A DNA stretch of 50,514 bases. It comes from Bacteroidota bacterium (GTDB lineage: Bacteria; Bacteroidota; Bacteroidia; AKYH767-A; 2013-40CM-41-45). Both the position numbers and the translations under genes were made by a program. The notes beneath the pieces were generated by a model. That model was not told the DNA's origin. It searched no databases and was given only the letters and a program-made list of their open reading frames with translations. The stretch covers positions 1 to 50,514 of the forward strand of contig JAPLDA010000054.1 of the NCBI GenBank assembly GCA_026391945.1, given 5' to 3'. Each line of letters starts with the position of its first letter. Position 1 is the first letter of the stretch. Below are positions 11,301 through 17,428 of the stretch, one piece after another.

Positions 11301-13906
11301 GAGACCTGAGTACAAACCTTCCTGCCGGAACCTATCATTATTCGGTAACAGATGATCATGGATGCAAGGCTTATGCATCCGCAGAAATATTGGCAGCCCC
11401 GCCTTTGCTGACATTGACGGCTACAGCCACTCAACCATCCTGTTTTGGCGACCTGGGAAGTGTGAACCTTCAGGCAGCCGGCGGAGCCGGATCCTATTTG
11501 TATGCGGGAGATAAAAATGTTCTGATGGGTCCCGGAACCTATTATTATTCTGTAACGGATTCAAACGGCTGCCATGCCTATGCAACGGTTACGATCGATG
11601 CTGCGCCATCGCTTCTTGATTTAATTGTCACACCTTCACAGCCAAAATGTTTTGGGGATAAAGGAAGCGTATCCTTGCTTGCCGGTGGTGGTGTTTCATC
11701 TTATTCATATAGCGGTGATGCCATCACCAACCTTGTTGCCGGAACTTATCATTATATGGTTACTGACGGAAACAATTGCCAGGCAAACGGAATAGCTGTT
11801 GTCAATGCTGCTCCTTCAGCGCTGGTATTGACTGCAACTCCTGTTCAGCCGATGTGTTCCGGTGATAAAGGAAGTGTTACATTAAGTGCAACCGGTGGAA
11901 CCACACCATATATATATAGTGGAAGCGCCACGACTAATCTTACTCCGGGCATTTATAATTATATCGTGAAGGATGGCAACAACTGTTCATCCAATGCTTT
12001 TGCTACGATTAATTTGGTAACACAGGTTTCAGGCATTACTTCAGTGACTCCATCCGGTTGTTCTGTCAATTCAGGAACAGCGATGGTGACGCCTTCGGGC
12101 GGTAGTCCGGGTTATAGTTATTCCTGGTCACCCGGCGGACAAACCACTCAGACTGCTACCGGCCTTGCAGCCGGAAATTATACGGTGACCATTAAGGATT
12201 CTCACAACTGTACGGGAACTGCTTCGGCTACTATTTTTTCTGCCGGTACGTTCCCTGCCGTCCCGGGAGCTATCAATGGTCCATCTGGTGCATGCAGAAG
12301 CCAGTCAGGTGTTGTGTATTCTGTAAGTGCAGTTCCGGGTGCAACAGCCTATCTATGGACAATTCCATCCGGAGCATCCGGATCTTCTTCCACGAATTCA
12401 ATCACCGTCAACTTCAGCAGTTCATATAGTGGCGGGTCCATTTGTGTGAAGGCATTGAATGTTTGCGGAACCAGTGCGTCTTCCTGTATTAACGTTCCGC
12501 GGATCTCATCAGCTCCTTCAACTCCCGGTTCAATTTCCGGATCTTCTACCATGTGCGCACCTGCGACGGGAGTTTATTCGGTTGCTGCAGTGGCGAATGC
12601 AACCAGCTACTCATGGACTGTAGCAGGAACGGGATTATCCATCACATCCGGACAAGGAACTAAATCCATCACCGTTTCTGCAGCTTCAGGATTCACCAGT
12701 GGCTCTGTTTCGGTGAGAGCAGTCAATTGTGCGGGAAGCAGCAATGCGGTGACTAAAAATGTGTTCGGATCTTTGATCAGCGTACCGGTTTGGTTCCCTG
12801 ACCCATCCGATAACTTCGCCATCGGAGTTTGCGGAGGCAGTATGATGGAATATGAAATTTACCAGGTTCCCGGAGCAACATCTTATACATGGTCAGCGCC
12901 GGCCGGTTGTATTATTTCCGATGGGCTTGGACATTCTGGAAATCCGCTCACTTTCGCCGGACAGAATGCAGCGGGAGAATGGGAAGTATATATCACGTTC
13001 CCTTCCGGATTTGTTTCAGGCAATGTAAGTGTATATGCAAGCAATGCATGTGGGAACAGTCCCGTTCTGTCCATGGCAGTTCGTTCAGCGCCTGTAGCAC
13101 CGGCAGCCATCGCAGGCAACACTTCCAATGTTTGCCGTAAGAGCGGGTTGATCTATTCGATTCCCGCAGTGAACGGCGCCACATCCTACACATGGAGTGT
13201 TCCTTCGGGTGTAACCATCGTCACCAATTCAGGGACGTCCATCAAAGTGAATTTCGGAAACAGCTTTACCTCTTCCGGGAACATTTGTGTGAAGGCGAAT
13301 AATACCTGCGGATCCAGCGCTCAGTCGTGTATTACTGTGAAGGCACCACCTGATCAACCAGGAACGATAACGGGTGCCGCTTCTGTATGCAAGAGCCAGT
13401 CATCGGTTGGTTACTCCATTGCTGCTGTAACCGGTGCAACATCGTATTCGTGGAGCATTACAGGTGGAGCAATTTTCGTCGGGGCCACTACAGGAACTTC
13501 CGTGACCGTTAAATATTCTTCTTCCACTTCAGCGTCTGCGACTTTATCTGTGAAAGCGAACAATACCTGTGGATCGTCTGTTGCGAGAACGTTTGCTGTT
13601 GCCGTCAATCTCAGTTGCCGCACTACAAATATGAATGAAGAAGTGAACCTGCTTCCGGGTGTCCAGGTTTATCCGAATCCTACTTCCGGTAAAACCAATG
13701 TTGTTTTCTACGCGGAAGAGGAAAAAGATTATTACCTGGAAGTGATGGATTTCACCGGGCATCGTGTGTACAGCAGAACCATCAAGGCGCAAAAGGGAAA
13801 CAACATCAGCGAAGCTGATCTCAGCGGTTTTGCTTCCGGTTTGTATTTCATCAGCGTTGCCGGTGAAGGCACACCGAAACAGACCGTGAGAGTGACGGTC
13901 GAATAA
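2354..13906 (+). CDS. giant multidomain T9SS-exported protein with subtilase-like, Kelch, LamG, MBG and SprB segments
   Basis: A 3850-residue secreted protein (roughly 400 kDa) in one uninterrupted frame. Order seen: signal peptide (1-20); about six Kelch-like repeats of some 50 residues, each with a D(F/T)W-type motif (21-310); LamG-like domain (312-475); MopE-like metal-binding motif, DADGDGYGNP then DCDDSNPNVHP (from 546), a galactose-binding-like segment, then a second MopE-like motif near 757; F5/8-like segment (825-975); SprB/Ig-like repeats (980-1515); second LamG (1529-1700); subtilase-like domain with Asp1947 (GVISDSYN), Asn2073 (AAGNFG) and Ser2293 (GTSCAAPHAAG), but no HGTH motif; MBG-like domains (2452-2880) interrupted by KVVTN repeats; SprB repeats (2881-3222); five PKD-like repeats; and a T9SS sorting domain (from about 3766, VQVYPNPTSGK). 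A surface adhesin with protease-like activity is the simplest inference; substrate unknown. A strong terminator follows at 13926. Confidence 0.9.
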   Translation: MKKIIALLIPFLVTAACVQADSWQQKANFGGTGRYNATGFSIGDKIYFGLGGDAGSARNDFWEFDVHANTWTQKSNFTGSARTSAVGFSVGTKGYVGTGVDSLGFKFDFYEYDQASNTWTQKSNFPGGGRANAVAFAMNGKGYVGTGYNGGYTYDFWEYNPAINAWIGKPAFPGGPRDKAVGFSIGNHGYIGTGQNAGGNLGDFWEYNPVTSTWQMRDSLPGPGRFGATGFGVNGKGYIGLGTYNSNYPNDFWQYDTLVGHWSPATIFPSMGRAYAVGFSTANLGFVISGNNGFGTYLNDTWSFGPIRGEALNFDGIDDYITGPVELIPVTGNYTVSVWAQNTNLQSGTYREIVSQGRHFYIGYDISRMIRIGDDWVNTGVPFPTDGNWHNYSVVRSSTNTILYIDGVQAASAGYPIPNPTNTPLYGNPVATFVIGEQWCYPCNENFSGNIDEVRVWGRNLTHAEILHNLSCEIPSTATGLLANYHFNQGVANGTNTADVILGDSSENGNNCSLINFALNGNTSNWVLPGGVVTGNVCSPCNPLTWYIDADGDGYGNPLVSQVSCSQPLGYVTDQTDCDDSNPNVHPFAIEIPNNGIDENCDGLDADVLAQSDTSWKYSNTLELGWEQTAFDASSWNPAFAIGSGCFGGIPNTTRIWGDHNNGWTSYLRKSFLVGSITTPVVLDYEIDDDVTIYVNGQLVVLDQDGQATGPIYDVNIAPYLVPNSINVIAAQVTDIYCCDYGFCVRAHNVAGNFITYYADADGDGFGNPSVDSLAVMMPPGYVLDNSDCDDTDPMVHLSSPVIVSGGPLTLPSCTGASVNLSVGNLRNVHFADAVLGYSSGYSSPDYGPGQALGAPDVYPAYGDNPLAWSPLSQDGSREYIDLGFTNSGQVNFIDIYETYSPGSIDSVYIFNPYNYTYELVYSAAAGAAGETARILHITFPTPAFPVTAIRIMMNSPFVHDWNEIDAVSIGQIVPASYSSYAWSTDEITPSIAAAATGSYSVTVSTGGCTGMTPPVEITSTHVIAGPSFNWEICPGTSTVLAAGGASIYLWNTGDTSSYITVAPTVVTTYSVIGTDAYGCSSTDSITVYIYNPIHPGTVVVQGACTQQSNGSIHVGPATGGVLGGYTYTLSGNDQLFQNTDGVFDNLFSGSHHLNIMDGASCSFDTTIMVPDISPATVISSSDTIFCEGDTVTLTAPASGSYAWSTGDTAQSITFIATYDHLLFLQRGSVGSHTQSRIYSVNTSVNGCNSIGLITIYTNPSPAIVLAASSPDCYAYLFNVNIEGTGGTAPYSGTGTSLVQPAFYSPDTTLNFSITDSSGCTASGSILVTQPTPVTAGMSAVTNVTCHGGSDGSIQLSGVTGGTLLSDTHAYPTGYSYFLFGPGGSYPVNSTGLFTGLPAGNYFIGAYDGHGCGFYINGGISLTITEPDPLIITSTPAKPEVCPHELTNVVLSASGGVAPYTFSGDLTTDLAPGTYQYTVIDFTGCSANDTVRISENVLPSPVITANGSLYVCTGSSVTLKVQHLGGTALNFDGVDDYVEGYNPNLPVGNEARTIEAWINPAQFHSGSIFNWGSYNGFVSNDRSGILYINHHLYFVGENNDLEGGIQIDPGVWTHVAATFDGNTLSLYVNGVLDASRTINLSTGLTNFRIGMGNPTTNYQPFNGAIDQVRVWDYALQQSEIISNMSTSNPTGNPPVVLVRNSNYVPANGLVAYYMFNEAAGITTNDEVLDSSAVLYNGPAWITSNAPVDQFTGYSWLPNGEITDTIVVSDPGTYSVLVNNSLGCSATSSIVVTVRQCILPYYQPPDSGKTITPLGSELTQLYQNPDSIGDTTNNAVFLVDQGSVLIEVISNAGMHDSLYTLLQTPAYGMNNFISNGDTTLIITGNFPIVHLPLLNGLPTLINYVRPYYPPVSNTGFISSAGDISMRSDSARNVFDVDGEGVKVGVISDSYNTQSGDPASTDRLNGDLPGAGNSSDTTSVEVVAEYPFGKRSDEGRAMLQVVHDIAPKAKLAFRTGFVSAGDFAEGIKEMQSAGCHVIVDDVSYVTEPFFQDGVVSKAVDYVKAQGVSYFTAAGNFGNKSYEGVFNPVPAPPGMTGKAHDFGGGDIYQSVTLPPGVYTIVLQWDDSIYSLGELPGAKNDLDIYLTDNAGGKLFGFNRKNNWGDPIEVLPFTVGGGTATANIMIVRAWGTDNVRFKYIVFRGEMTINEFQGGNSTIVGQANSEGAMTVGAALYSNTPAFHVNPPTVASFSSIGGGAVRGGVRNKPDFVAPNGVNTSVSFGAPDYDHDGNPNFFGTSCAAPHAAGVAALLIHGRRKFYSDDLKPDSVRAILQRTSIDMDAAGFDFNTGSGLIQADAALQSFATPRPVITQLNLSNNSITPGTQPVDVTVVGSYLSPQSQIVFNGTILTTTFVDVNHLTATFPGFNGNPAVQVYNPPITPSGSDGGYSDPLYFFMNYKPTVRVTADHKTKRYGEKLPDFTFTATVDNVPLANTGLSFADLGLDSVYFTSSATSASNTGNYFIHPYIELDTLNDSADAVLYHTYSYIFNDGLLAIRRMPVVVSPMDTTLVYGDKIAGFHFSYDYDQTNIDISDQAAFLSSIEADHSSTMTDAIAFVDAKVVTNGKVVTNVDLTKLSMLTSAKVVTNAKVVTNAKVVTNSIVFDTTLLVEVAPQSIFNYENDSANTTLESPGPGSHSRALLNAKVVTNGVGIVNAKVVTNGSPIVNSTTVSDSSNEKTVVIIDEDDVADSSNTLTDLKSINMITGMTVGVWTIVPGALISDNFDISYGLGTLIITPATLVVKADDKDAACSALPEFTSTITGFQYSDSANTVDSIPPSYAVFDHSNVQVSGIPPAGSYDIVPGGLMQFVQPDYIVQYVNGLLTMPSAITLTATPTQPLCSGDVGRVTLVAGGGAGSYSYGGDVTTNLAGGTYHYTVTDANGCIAEASVTMDDAPALLTLTATPEQPKCFGENGKVTLVANGGTGSYSFGGDLSTNLPAGTYHYSVTDDHGCKAYASAEILAAPPLLTLTATATQPSCFGDLGSVNLQAAGGAGSYLYAGDKNVLMGPGTYYYSVTDSNGCHAYATVTIDAAPSLLDLIVTPSQPKCFGDKGSVSLLAGGGVSSYSYSGDAITNLVAGTYHYMVTDGNNCQANGIAVVNAAPSALVLTATPVQPMCSGDKGSVTLSATGGTTPYIYSGSATTNLTPGIYNYIVKDGNNCSSNAFATINLVTQVSGITSVTPSGCSVNSGTAMVTPSGGSPGYSYSWSPGGQTTQTATGLAAGNYTVTIKDSHNCTGTASATIFSAGTFPAVPGAINGPSGACRSQSGVVYSVSAVPGATAYLWTIPSGASGSSSTNSITVNFSSSYSGGSICVKALNVCGTSASSCINVPRISSAPSTPGSISGSSTMCAPATGVYSVAAVANATSYSWTVAGTGLSITSGQGTKSITVSAASGFTSGSVSVRAVNCAGSSNAVTKNVFGSLISVPVWFPDPSDNFAIGVCGGSMMEYEIYQVPGATSYTWSAPAGCIISDGLGHSGNPLTFAGQNAAGEWEVYITFPSGFVSGNVSVYASNACGNSPVLSMAVRSAPVAPAAIAGNTSNVCRKSGLIYSIPAVNGATSYTWSVPSGVTIVTNSGTSIKVNFGNSFTSSGNICVKANNTCGSSAQSCITVKAPPDQPGTITGAASVCKSQSSVGYSIAAVTGATSYSWSITGGAIFVGATTGTSVTVKYSSSTSASATLSVKANNTCGSSVARTFAVAVNLSCRTTNMNEEVNLLPGVQVYPNPTSGKTNVVFYAEEEKDYYLEVMDFTGHRVYSRTIKAQKGNNISEADLSGFASGLYFISVAGEGTPKQTVRVTVE
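10187..10492 (+). repeat. KVVTN peptide repeats inside the giant protein
   Basis: Seven copies of KVVTN, mostly as AKVVTN, lie within residues 2612-2713 of the giant protein: two at 10190-10219, three in direct tandem near 10259-10309, and two near 10441-10492. Codons differ between copies (gta/gtg, gtc/gtg/gtt, acc/acg, aat/aac), so most copies are conserved as peptide rather than as recent DNA duplications. They sit in a long insertion between the first strand (PVVVSPMDTTLVYG) and last strand (NFDISYGLGTLIITPA) of an MBG-like domain. Function unknown. Confidence 0.9.
10994..12020 (+). repeat. five SprB-type repeats of about 68-70 residues
   Basis: Each unit starts LTATPxQPxC(S/F)G(D/E), continues with a glycine-rich strand, GSYSY-G-D, a TNL-AGTYHY segment and VTDxxGC. 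Units begin near 10994, 11201, 11403, 11613 and 11820. The pattern matches the SprB repeat of large Bacteroidota surface adhesins. DNA identity between units is modest, so these are old repeats. Confidence 0.8.
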
Positions 13907-13925
13907 TGAGTTCTTTTATTTGTAT

Positions 13926-13960
13926 GAAAGCCCGGTATTGTTTCCGGGCTTTCTTATTTT
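13926..13960 (+). terminator. intrinsic terminator after the giant protein gene
   Basis: GAAAGCCCGG (13926-13935) and CCGGGCTTTC (13944-13953) form a perfect 10-bp stem with an 8-nt loop, followed by TTATTTT. It sits 20 nt after the stop codon and just before the next gene. Confidence 0.9.
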
Positions 13961-13969
13961 TACAGACTT

Positions 13970-14563
13970 ATGAATCGTTATTTCAAAATCTACAAACCAT
14001 TCGGAATGTTGTCGCAGTTCAGCAGGGAAGGGGAACATAAAACTCTTGCCGATCTGAATTTTGCTTTTCCGAAGGATGCTTATCCAGTCGGCAGGCTCGA
14101 TACCGACAGTGAAGGTTTGCTGTTGCTCAGCAGCGACAGCAGGCTGAATCATCGTTTGCTGAACCCGGCATTCGGCCATCACCGCTCTTACCTGGCGCAG
14201 GTGGAAGGAGAAATCGATGACGATGCCTGCAGGAAAATCGAAGAAGGGGTCTCCATCAACATCAAAGGAGAAAAATATGTTTCTGAAAAATGCACGGTGA
14301 AGAGAGTGGGAGAGGTGCCGCATGTTCCTGAACGAATTCCGCCGGTTCGATTCAGGAAATCAATCCCGACGTCATGGATTGAATTGACACTGACGGAAGG
14401 GAAAAACCGGCAGGTCAGGAAAATGACTGCTGCTGCGGGTTTCCCGACTCTCAGGCTCATCAGGATTTCCATTGAAAAACTTTTACTGGATGACATGCAG
14501 CCCGGGGATGTACGGGAAGAAAAGGAAGATACTTTTTACAGACTTCTCATGCTGCGCAAATAA
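13970..14563 (+). CDS. rluE: RluE-like 23S rRNA pseudouridine synthase
   Basis: A 197-residue RsuA/RluE-type pseudouridine synthase, which isomerises a uridine in rRNA to pseudouridine; RluE modifies U2457 of 23S rRNA in E. coli. It starts directly with the catalytic domain (MNRYFKIYKPFGMLSQFS), lacking the N-terminal S4 domain of RsuA and RluB, as RluE does. The catalytic motif is GRLDTDSEGLLLL with Asp44 as nucleophile; GKNRQVRKM and LRLIRISIEKLLL are the other family motifs. The length is close to E. coli RluE (217). The gene begins 10 nt after the terminator of the giant protein gene and is convergent with mqnA. The subfamily is fairly secure, the exact rRNA position is by analogy. Confidence 0.85.
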   Translation: MNRYFKIYKPFGMLSQFSREGEHKTLADLNFAFPKDAYPVGRLDTDSEGLLLLSSDSRLNHRLLNPAFGHHRSYLAQVEGEIDDDACRKIEEGVSINIKGEKYVSEKCTVKRVGEVPHVPERIPPVRFRKSIPTSWIELTLTEGKNRQVRKMTAAAGFPTLRLIRISIEKLLLDDMQPGDVREEKEDTFYRLLMLRK

Positions 14564-14588
14564 CGGAAGAGAATTTCCGGGGGAACAG

Positions 14589-15362
14589 TCAGACGATTTT
14601 CAGCAGGTCCGATTCCATCATCTCCGTCATGTATTTTAAAAAAAGCTGCAGTGATTTTTTCTTGTCTTCATCCAGGACATAACTGATCCTTTTCGTGAAA
14701 TAATCTTCCATGTCGAAAAATGGAAATTCTTTTTCACATTGCCTGATCACTTCGCTGATGTGTTGCAGTCCCATACCAAGCGAATCATTCAGCCTGGCGA
14801 TAAAATCTTCAGAAAGTTTTTTGTTCGCCACCCAGCATGCAAAAACAAACGGAAGTCGGGTGAATTTTTTCCACTCTGCTGAAAGATCATAACAGTAGTT
14901 GAATTGGCTGCTAAGCGTAAAGGTTCGGTCACCGATCACAACGCCCGCCGTGGTGCCGTGGATCTGGTCTTCAAATTTTTCTTCTGCATCTTTCCAGTTC
15001 GGGCTGATCTTCCAGAATTTTTCTGCCAGCACACGGACGAGCATCACCGACGTCCTGCTCTGATGATCCAGCAGTATGTTTTTTATTTCCGCCAGCGGAA
15101 CATCGCTCAGCAGCAATACAGACTTCACTTCACCGTCAGCGCCGATGCAATAGTTGCTGATGATATGATATTCTTCAAGTTCGGGAAGTATGGCAACTGG
15201 AACCAACCCGATGTCCACTCTGTTTCCTTCCAGCTTTTCCGCGCACACCGAAGGGATATCGAGCTGAAGATCGATTTCGTTTTTAATTTCAGATTCTGTC
15301 AGACCGTAAATAAAAGGTTTGCTGTTGAGGTAACTGACGCAACTGATTTTTATTTTTTCCAT
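14589..15362 (-). CDS. mqnA: MqnA-family chorismate dehydratase (futalosine menaquinone pathway)
   Basis: A 257-residue protein of the MqnA/MqnD family, which has a periplasmic-binding-protein fold but acts in the cytoplasm. MqnA dehydrates chorismate to 3-[(1-carboxyvinyl)oxy]benzoate, the first committed step of the futalosine route to menaquinone. Family marks are ISCVSYLNSKPF at the N-terminus, PSVCAEKLEGNRVDIGLVPVA near residue 40, and DHQSRTSVML. I chose the ATG at 15362 (MEKIKIS) over a GTG two codons upstream. MqnA is preferred over its paralogue MqnD because of the YLN and CAEKL...VDIGLVPVA segments. The other pathway genes are not adjacent, but a UbiD-family decarboxylase that could serve a late step lies at 28425. 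The gene is convergent with the pseudouridine synthase gene. Confidence 0.85.
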   Translation of the reverse strand: MEKIKISCVSYLNSKPFIYGLTESEIKNEIDLQLDIPSVCAEKLEGNRVDIGLVPVAILPELEEYHIISNYCIGADGEVKSVLLLSDVPLAEIKNILLDHQSRTSVMLVRVLAEKFWKISPNWKDAEEKFEDQIHGTTAGVVIGDRTFTLSSQFNYCYDLSAEWKKFTRLPFVFACWVANKKLSEDFIARLNDSLGMGLQHISEVIRQCEKEFPFFDMEDYFTKRISYVLDEDKKKSLQLFLKYMTEMMESDLLKIV

Positions 15363-15380
15363 CGGCACGAAGGTAAGGAA

Positions 15381-15408
15381 TATTGGGTATTGGGTATTGA
15401 GTATTGAA
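15381..15408. repeat. four tandem heptamers, TATTGGG type
   Basis: TATTGGG, TATTGGG, TATTGAG and TATTGAA follow each other in the spacer between mqnA and the ABC ATPase gene. This is one of several period-7 microsatellites in the window. Confidence 0.85.
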
Positions 15409-15446
15409 TGGCGAAATTTAATGGTGTTGGTTTTCTTCTTACTTCC

Positions 15447-16118
15447 TTAAGAAATAATTTTTCCGTCAACGATTTCAATGATCCGGTCGGCGCCTTTTGC
15501 AAAATCAATGTCATGCGTAACGGTGATGATGGTGTTGCCTTTCGTTGCCAGTTCTTTCAGGATGCTGAATACAATGTCAGAATTTGCGCTGTCGAGATTT
15601 CCTGTTGGCTCATCCGCCATGATGATGATCGGGTCGTTCATCAAAGCGCGGGCAATCGCAACACGCTGCTGCTGTCCGCCCGATAACTTCCCCGAAGGTT
15701 TGTTCGCAAATGAATCCATCTGCATCTGCCGGAGTTTGTCGATGGCTTTTGATTCGATTTCTTCATTGCTGAACTTCGCCAGTTTTCTTGCCGGCATCAT
15801 CACATTCTCCAGCGCCGTAAATTCAGGCAACAGGAAATGAAACTGGAAAACAAAACCGATGTTTTCATTCCTGAATTTTGACAGTGCGTTCTGGCTGAGC
15901 CCGGTCACCTTTGTATTCTTAATGGTGATGCTTCCTTCATAGTCAGTATCCAGCGTGCTCAGCAGGTATAGCAACGTTGATTTTCCGCTTCCCGATTTCC
16001 CGATGAGGGAAACAAACTCACCTTCTTTCACTGACAGCGACACATCGTTCAGCACATGAAAGTCTTCCGGCTCATGAAAATATTTGTGCAGGTGTTGTGC
16101 TTTCAGAATTTCATTCAT
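15447..16118 (-). CDS. ABC transporter ATPase, LolD/MacB type
   Basis: A 223-residue nucleotide-binding subunit that would power the adjacent FtsX-type permease. Walker A is GKSGSGKS (residues 40-47), the ABC signature LSGGQ is at 145-149, Walker B ends in Asp169-Glu170 (IIIMADEPTGNLD), and the switch histidine is His202 (VTHD). The sequence EFTALENVMMPA is typical of the LolD/MacB/FtsE group. It is the third gene of a minus-strand operon after a membrane fusion lipoprotein (17429-18526) and the permease (16166-17425). That order fits a MacAB-like exporter rather than the lipoprotein-releasing LolCDE, but the ATPase alone cannot separate these. Substrate unknown. Confidence 0.88.
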   Translation of the reverse strand: MNEILKAQHLHKYFHEPEDFHVLNDVSLSVKEGEFVSLIGKSGSGKSTLLYLLSTLDTDYEGSITIKNTKVTGLSQNALSKFRNENIGFVFQFHFLLPEFTALENVMMPARKLAKFSNEEIESKAIDKLRQMQMDSFANKPSGKLSGGQQQRVAIARALMNDPIIIMADEPTGNLDSANSDIVFSILKELATKGNTIITVTHDIDFAKGADRIIEIVDGKIIS

Positions 16119-16165
16119 GAGAAAAACGATTCAGAGATATGTGGTGCCTGGTCATTCTGTTTTAA

Positions 16166-17425
16166 TTATCCTCTCAGGATGGCTACCGGGTCCACCCTCG
16201 ACGCTTTGATGGAAGGCATAAGCCCGGCAACAAACGTGGTGAGAATGCCGAAGACCATTCCGAATGCATAATGTTTAGGGTTGAAGATCACCGGGAAATA
16301 TTTCAGGCCGATAAAATCATTCGATGGAAACGGAATGCAGGAAAGGATGTACGATAACGTGAAACCAAGAAGTATCCCGCTCAGCGCTCCGAGAAAACCG
16401 ATCACCAGCGACTGCGATAAAAAAATCTGCACAATGTCTTTTCGTGCAAAGCCCTGCGCTTTCAGGATGGCAATGTCTTTCATCTTGTTTGCAATCGTCA
16501 TGTTCATGATGTTGTAGATTCCGAAGCCGGCTACTACGAGCATCGTGATGCTCACTACGAACGTAAGCGTATTCCTGACGAGGTTGCCCGCCATCACCGA
16601 TGAGTTGGCGAATTCCCAGTCTTCGGCTTTGCTTTCATATTTCCTGGAAAACTCTTTCGCTTTTTCCACGGCGAGTTTGTTGTCTTTCAGTTTTACATTG
16701 ATGTCGGTGATGTAACTTCTGTCTTTGCCCAGCAACTGCTGTACACTTGAAATGTTCACGTAACTCTTCACATTGTCGATGGTGCCGATTCCGATTTTAA
16801 AAATTCCGACAATCCGGAAACGCATGGTGCTGCCTGTCGGCGTGGCCAATGCAACAAGGTCACCGGTTTTTACATTCAGCTTTTGTGCAAGGCCGGAGCC
16901 CATGAGAATACCGTTGTCGGTGGTGAGAAGATTTTCAGTTTTTCCAACCACCATTTTTTCCGACAGGTTAAACAGGCGCGATTCTTCAATGATGTTCACT
17001 CCCTGGATGAAGCCATTGATCTGCACCGGTCCGTAATTGTAAAACACCTGCGTACTCAGCATCGGGGAAACCGCCGCCACGGATGAATTCTGTTCCAGGT
17101 CGGCCATGATGGCATCGGCATTCCTGATGTTCAGTTTTATTTGTTTCGGCTTCGGGTGATGAACCACCACCAGTTGTTTTGGATTGTTGAAATATTCCCC
17201 GGCTACAGAAACGGAGTAATCGGTTTTCAGATCGTTGTAGATGTGGATGTCGGGCGTTGCCTGAAGCATCGTATCCTCCAGGAATTTATTCACGCCCTGC
17301 ATGAAACTGATCATGAGGATGAACATGGCAATTCCGAACGTGACGCCGAGGATGGCAACGATGGTTTGCTTCTTCCGTGAAAGGAGATGGGTTTTGGAGA
17401 TATCAAAATTTACCGGCAGTGCCAT
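16166..17425 (-). CDS. FtsX/MacB-type ABC transporter permease
   Basis: A 419-residue inner-membrane permease of the MacB/LolC type. It has one N-terminal membrane helix (IVAILGVTFGIAMFILMISFM), a periplasmic domain of about 230 residues, and three C-terminal helices in the FtsX domain (LTFVVSITMLVVAGFGIYNI; LSQSLVIGFLGALSGILLGF; FGMVFGILTTFVAGLMPS). The coupling segment before the second helix pair, KMKDIAILKAQGFARKDIV, is characteristic. These proteins do not form a channel; they move substrates mechanically in the periplasm with an adaptor. The start lies 3 nt from the stop of the adaptor gene, so the two are surely cotranscribed. There is no fused ATPase, unlike E. coli MacB; that subunit is the next gene. 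Confidence 0.88.
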   Translation of the reverse strand: MALPVNFDISKTHLLSRKKQTIVAILGVTFGIAMFILMISFMQGVNKFLEDTMLQATPDIHIYNDLKTDYSVSVAGEYFNNPKQLVVVHHPKPKQIKLNIRNADAIMADLEQNSSVAAVSPMLSTQVFYNYGPVQINGFIQGVNIIEESRLFNLSEKMVVGKTENLLTTDNGILMGSGLAQKLNVKTGDLVALATPTGSTMRFRIVGIFKIGIGTIDNVKSYVNISSVQQLLGKDRSYITDINVKLKDNKLAVEKAKEFSRKYESKAEDWEFANSSVMAGNLVRNTLTFVVSITMLVVAGFGIYNIMNMTIANKMKDIAILKAQGFARKDIVQIFLSQSLVIGFLGALSGILLGFTLSYILSCIPFPSNDFIGLKYFPVIFNPKHYAFGMVFGILTTFVAGLMPSIKASRVDPVAILRG

Positions 17426-17428
17426 GAT

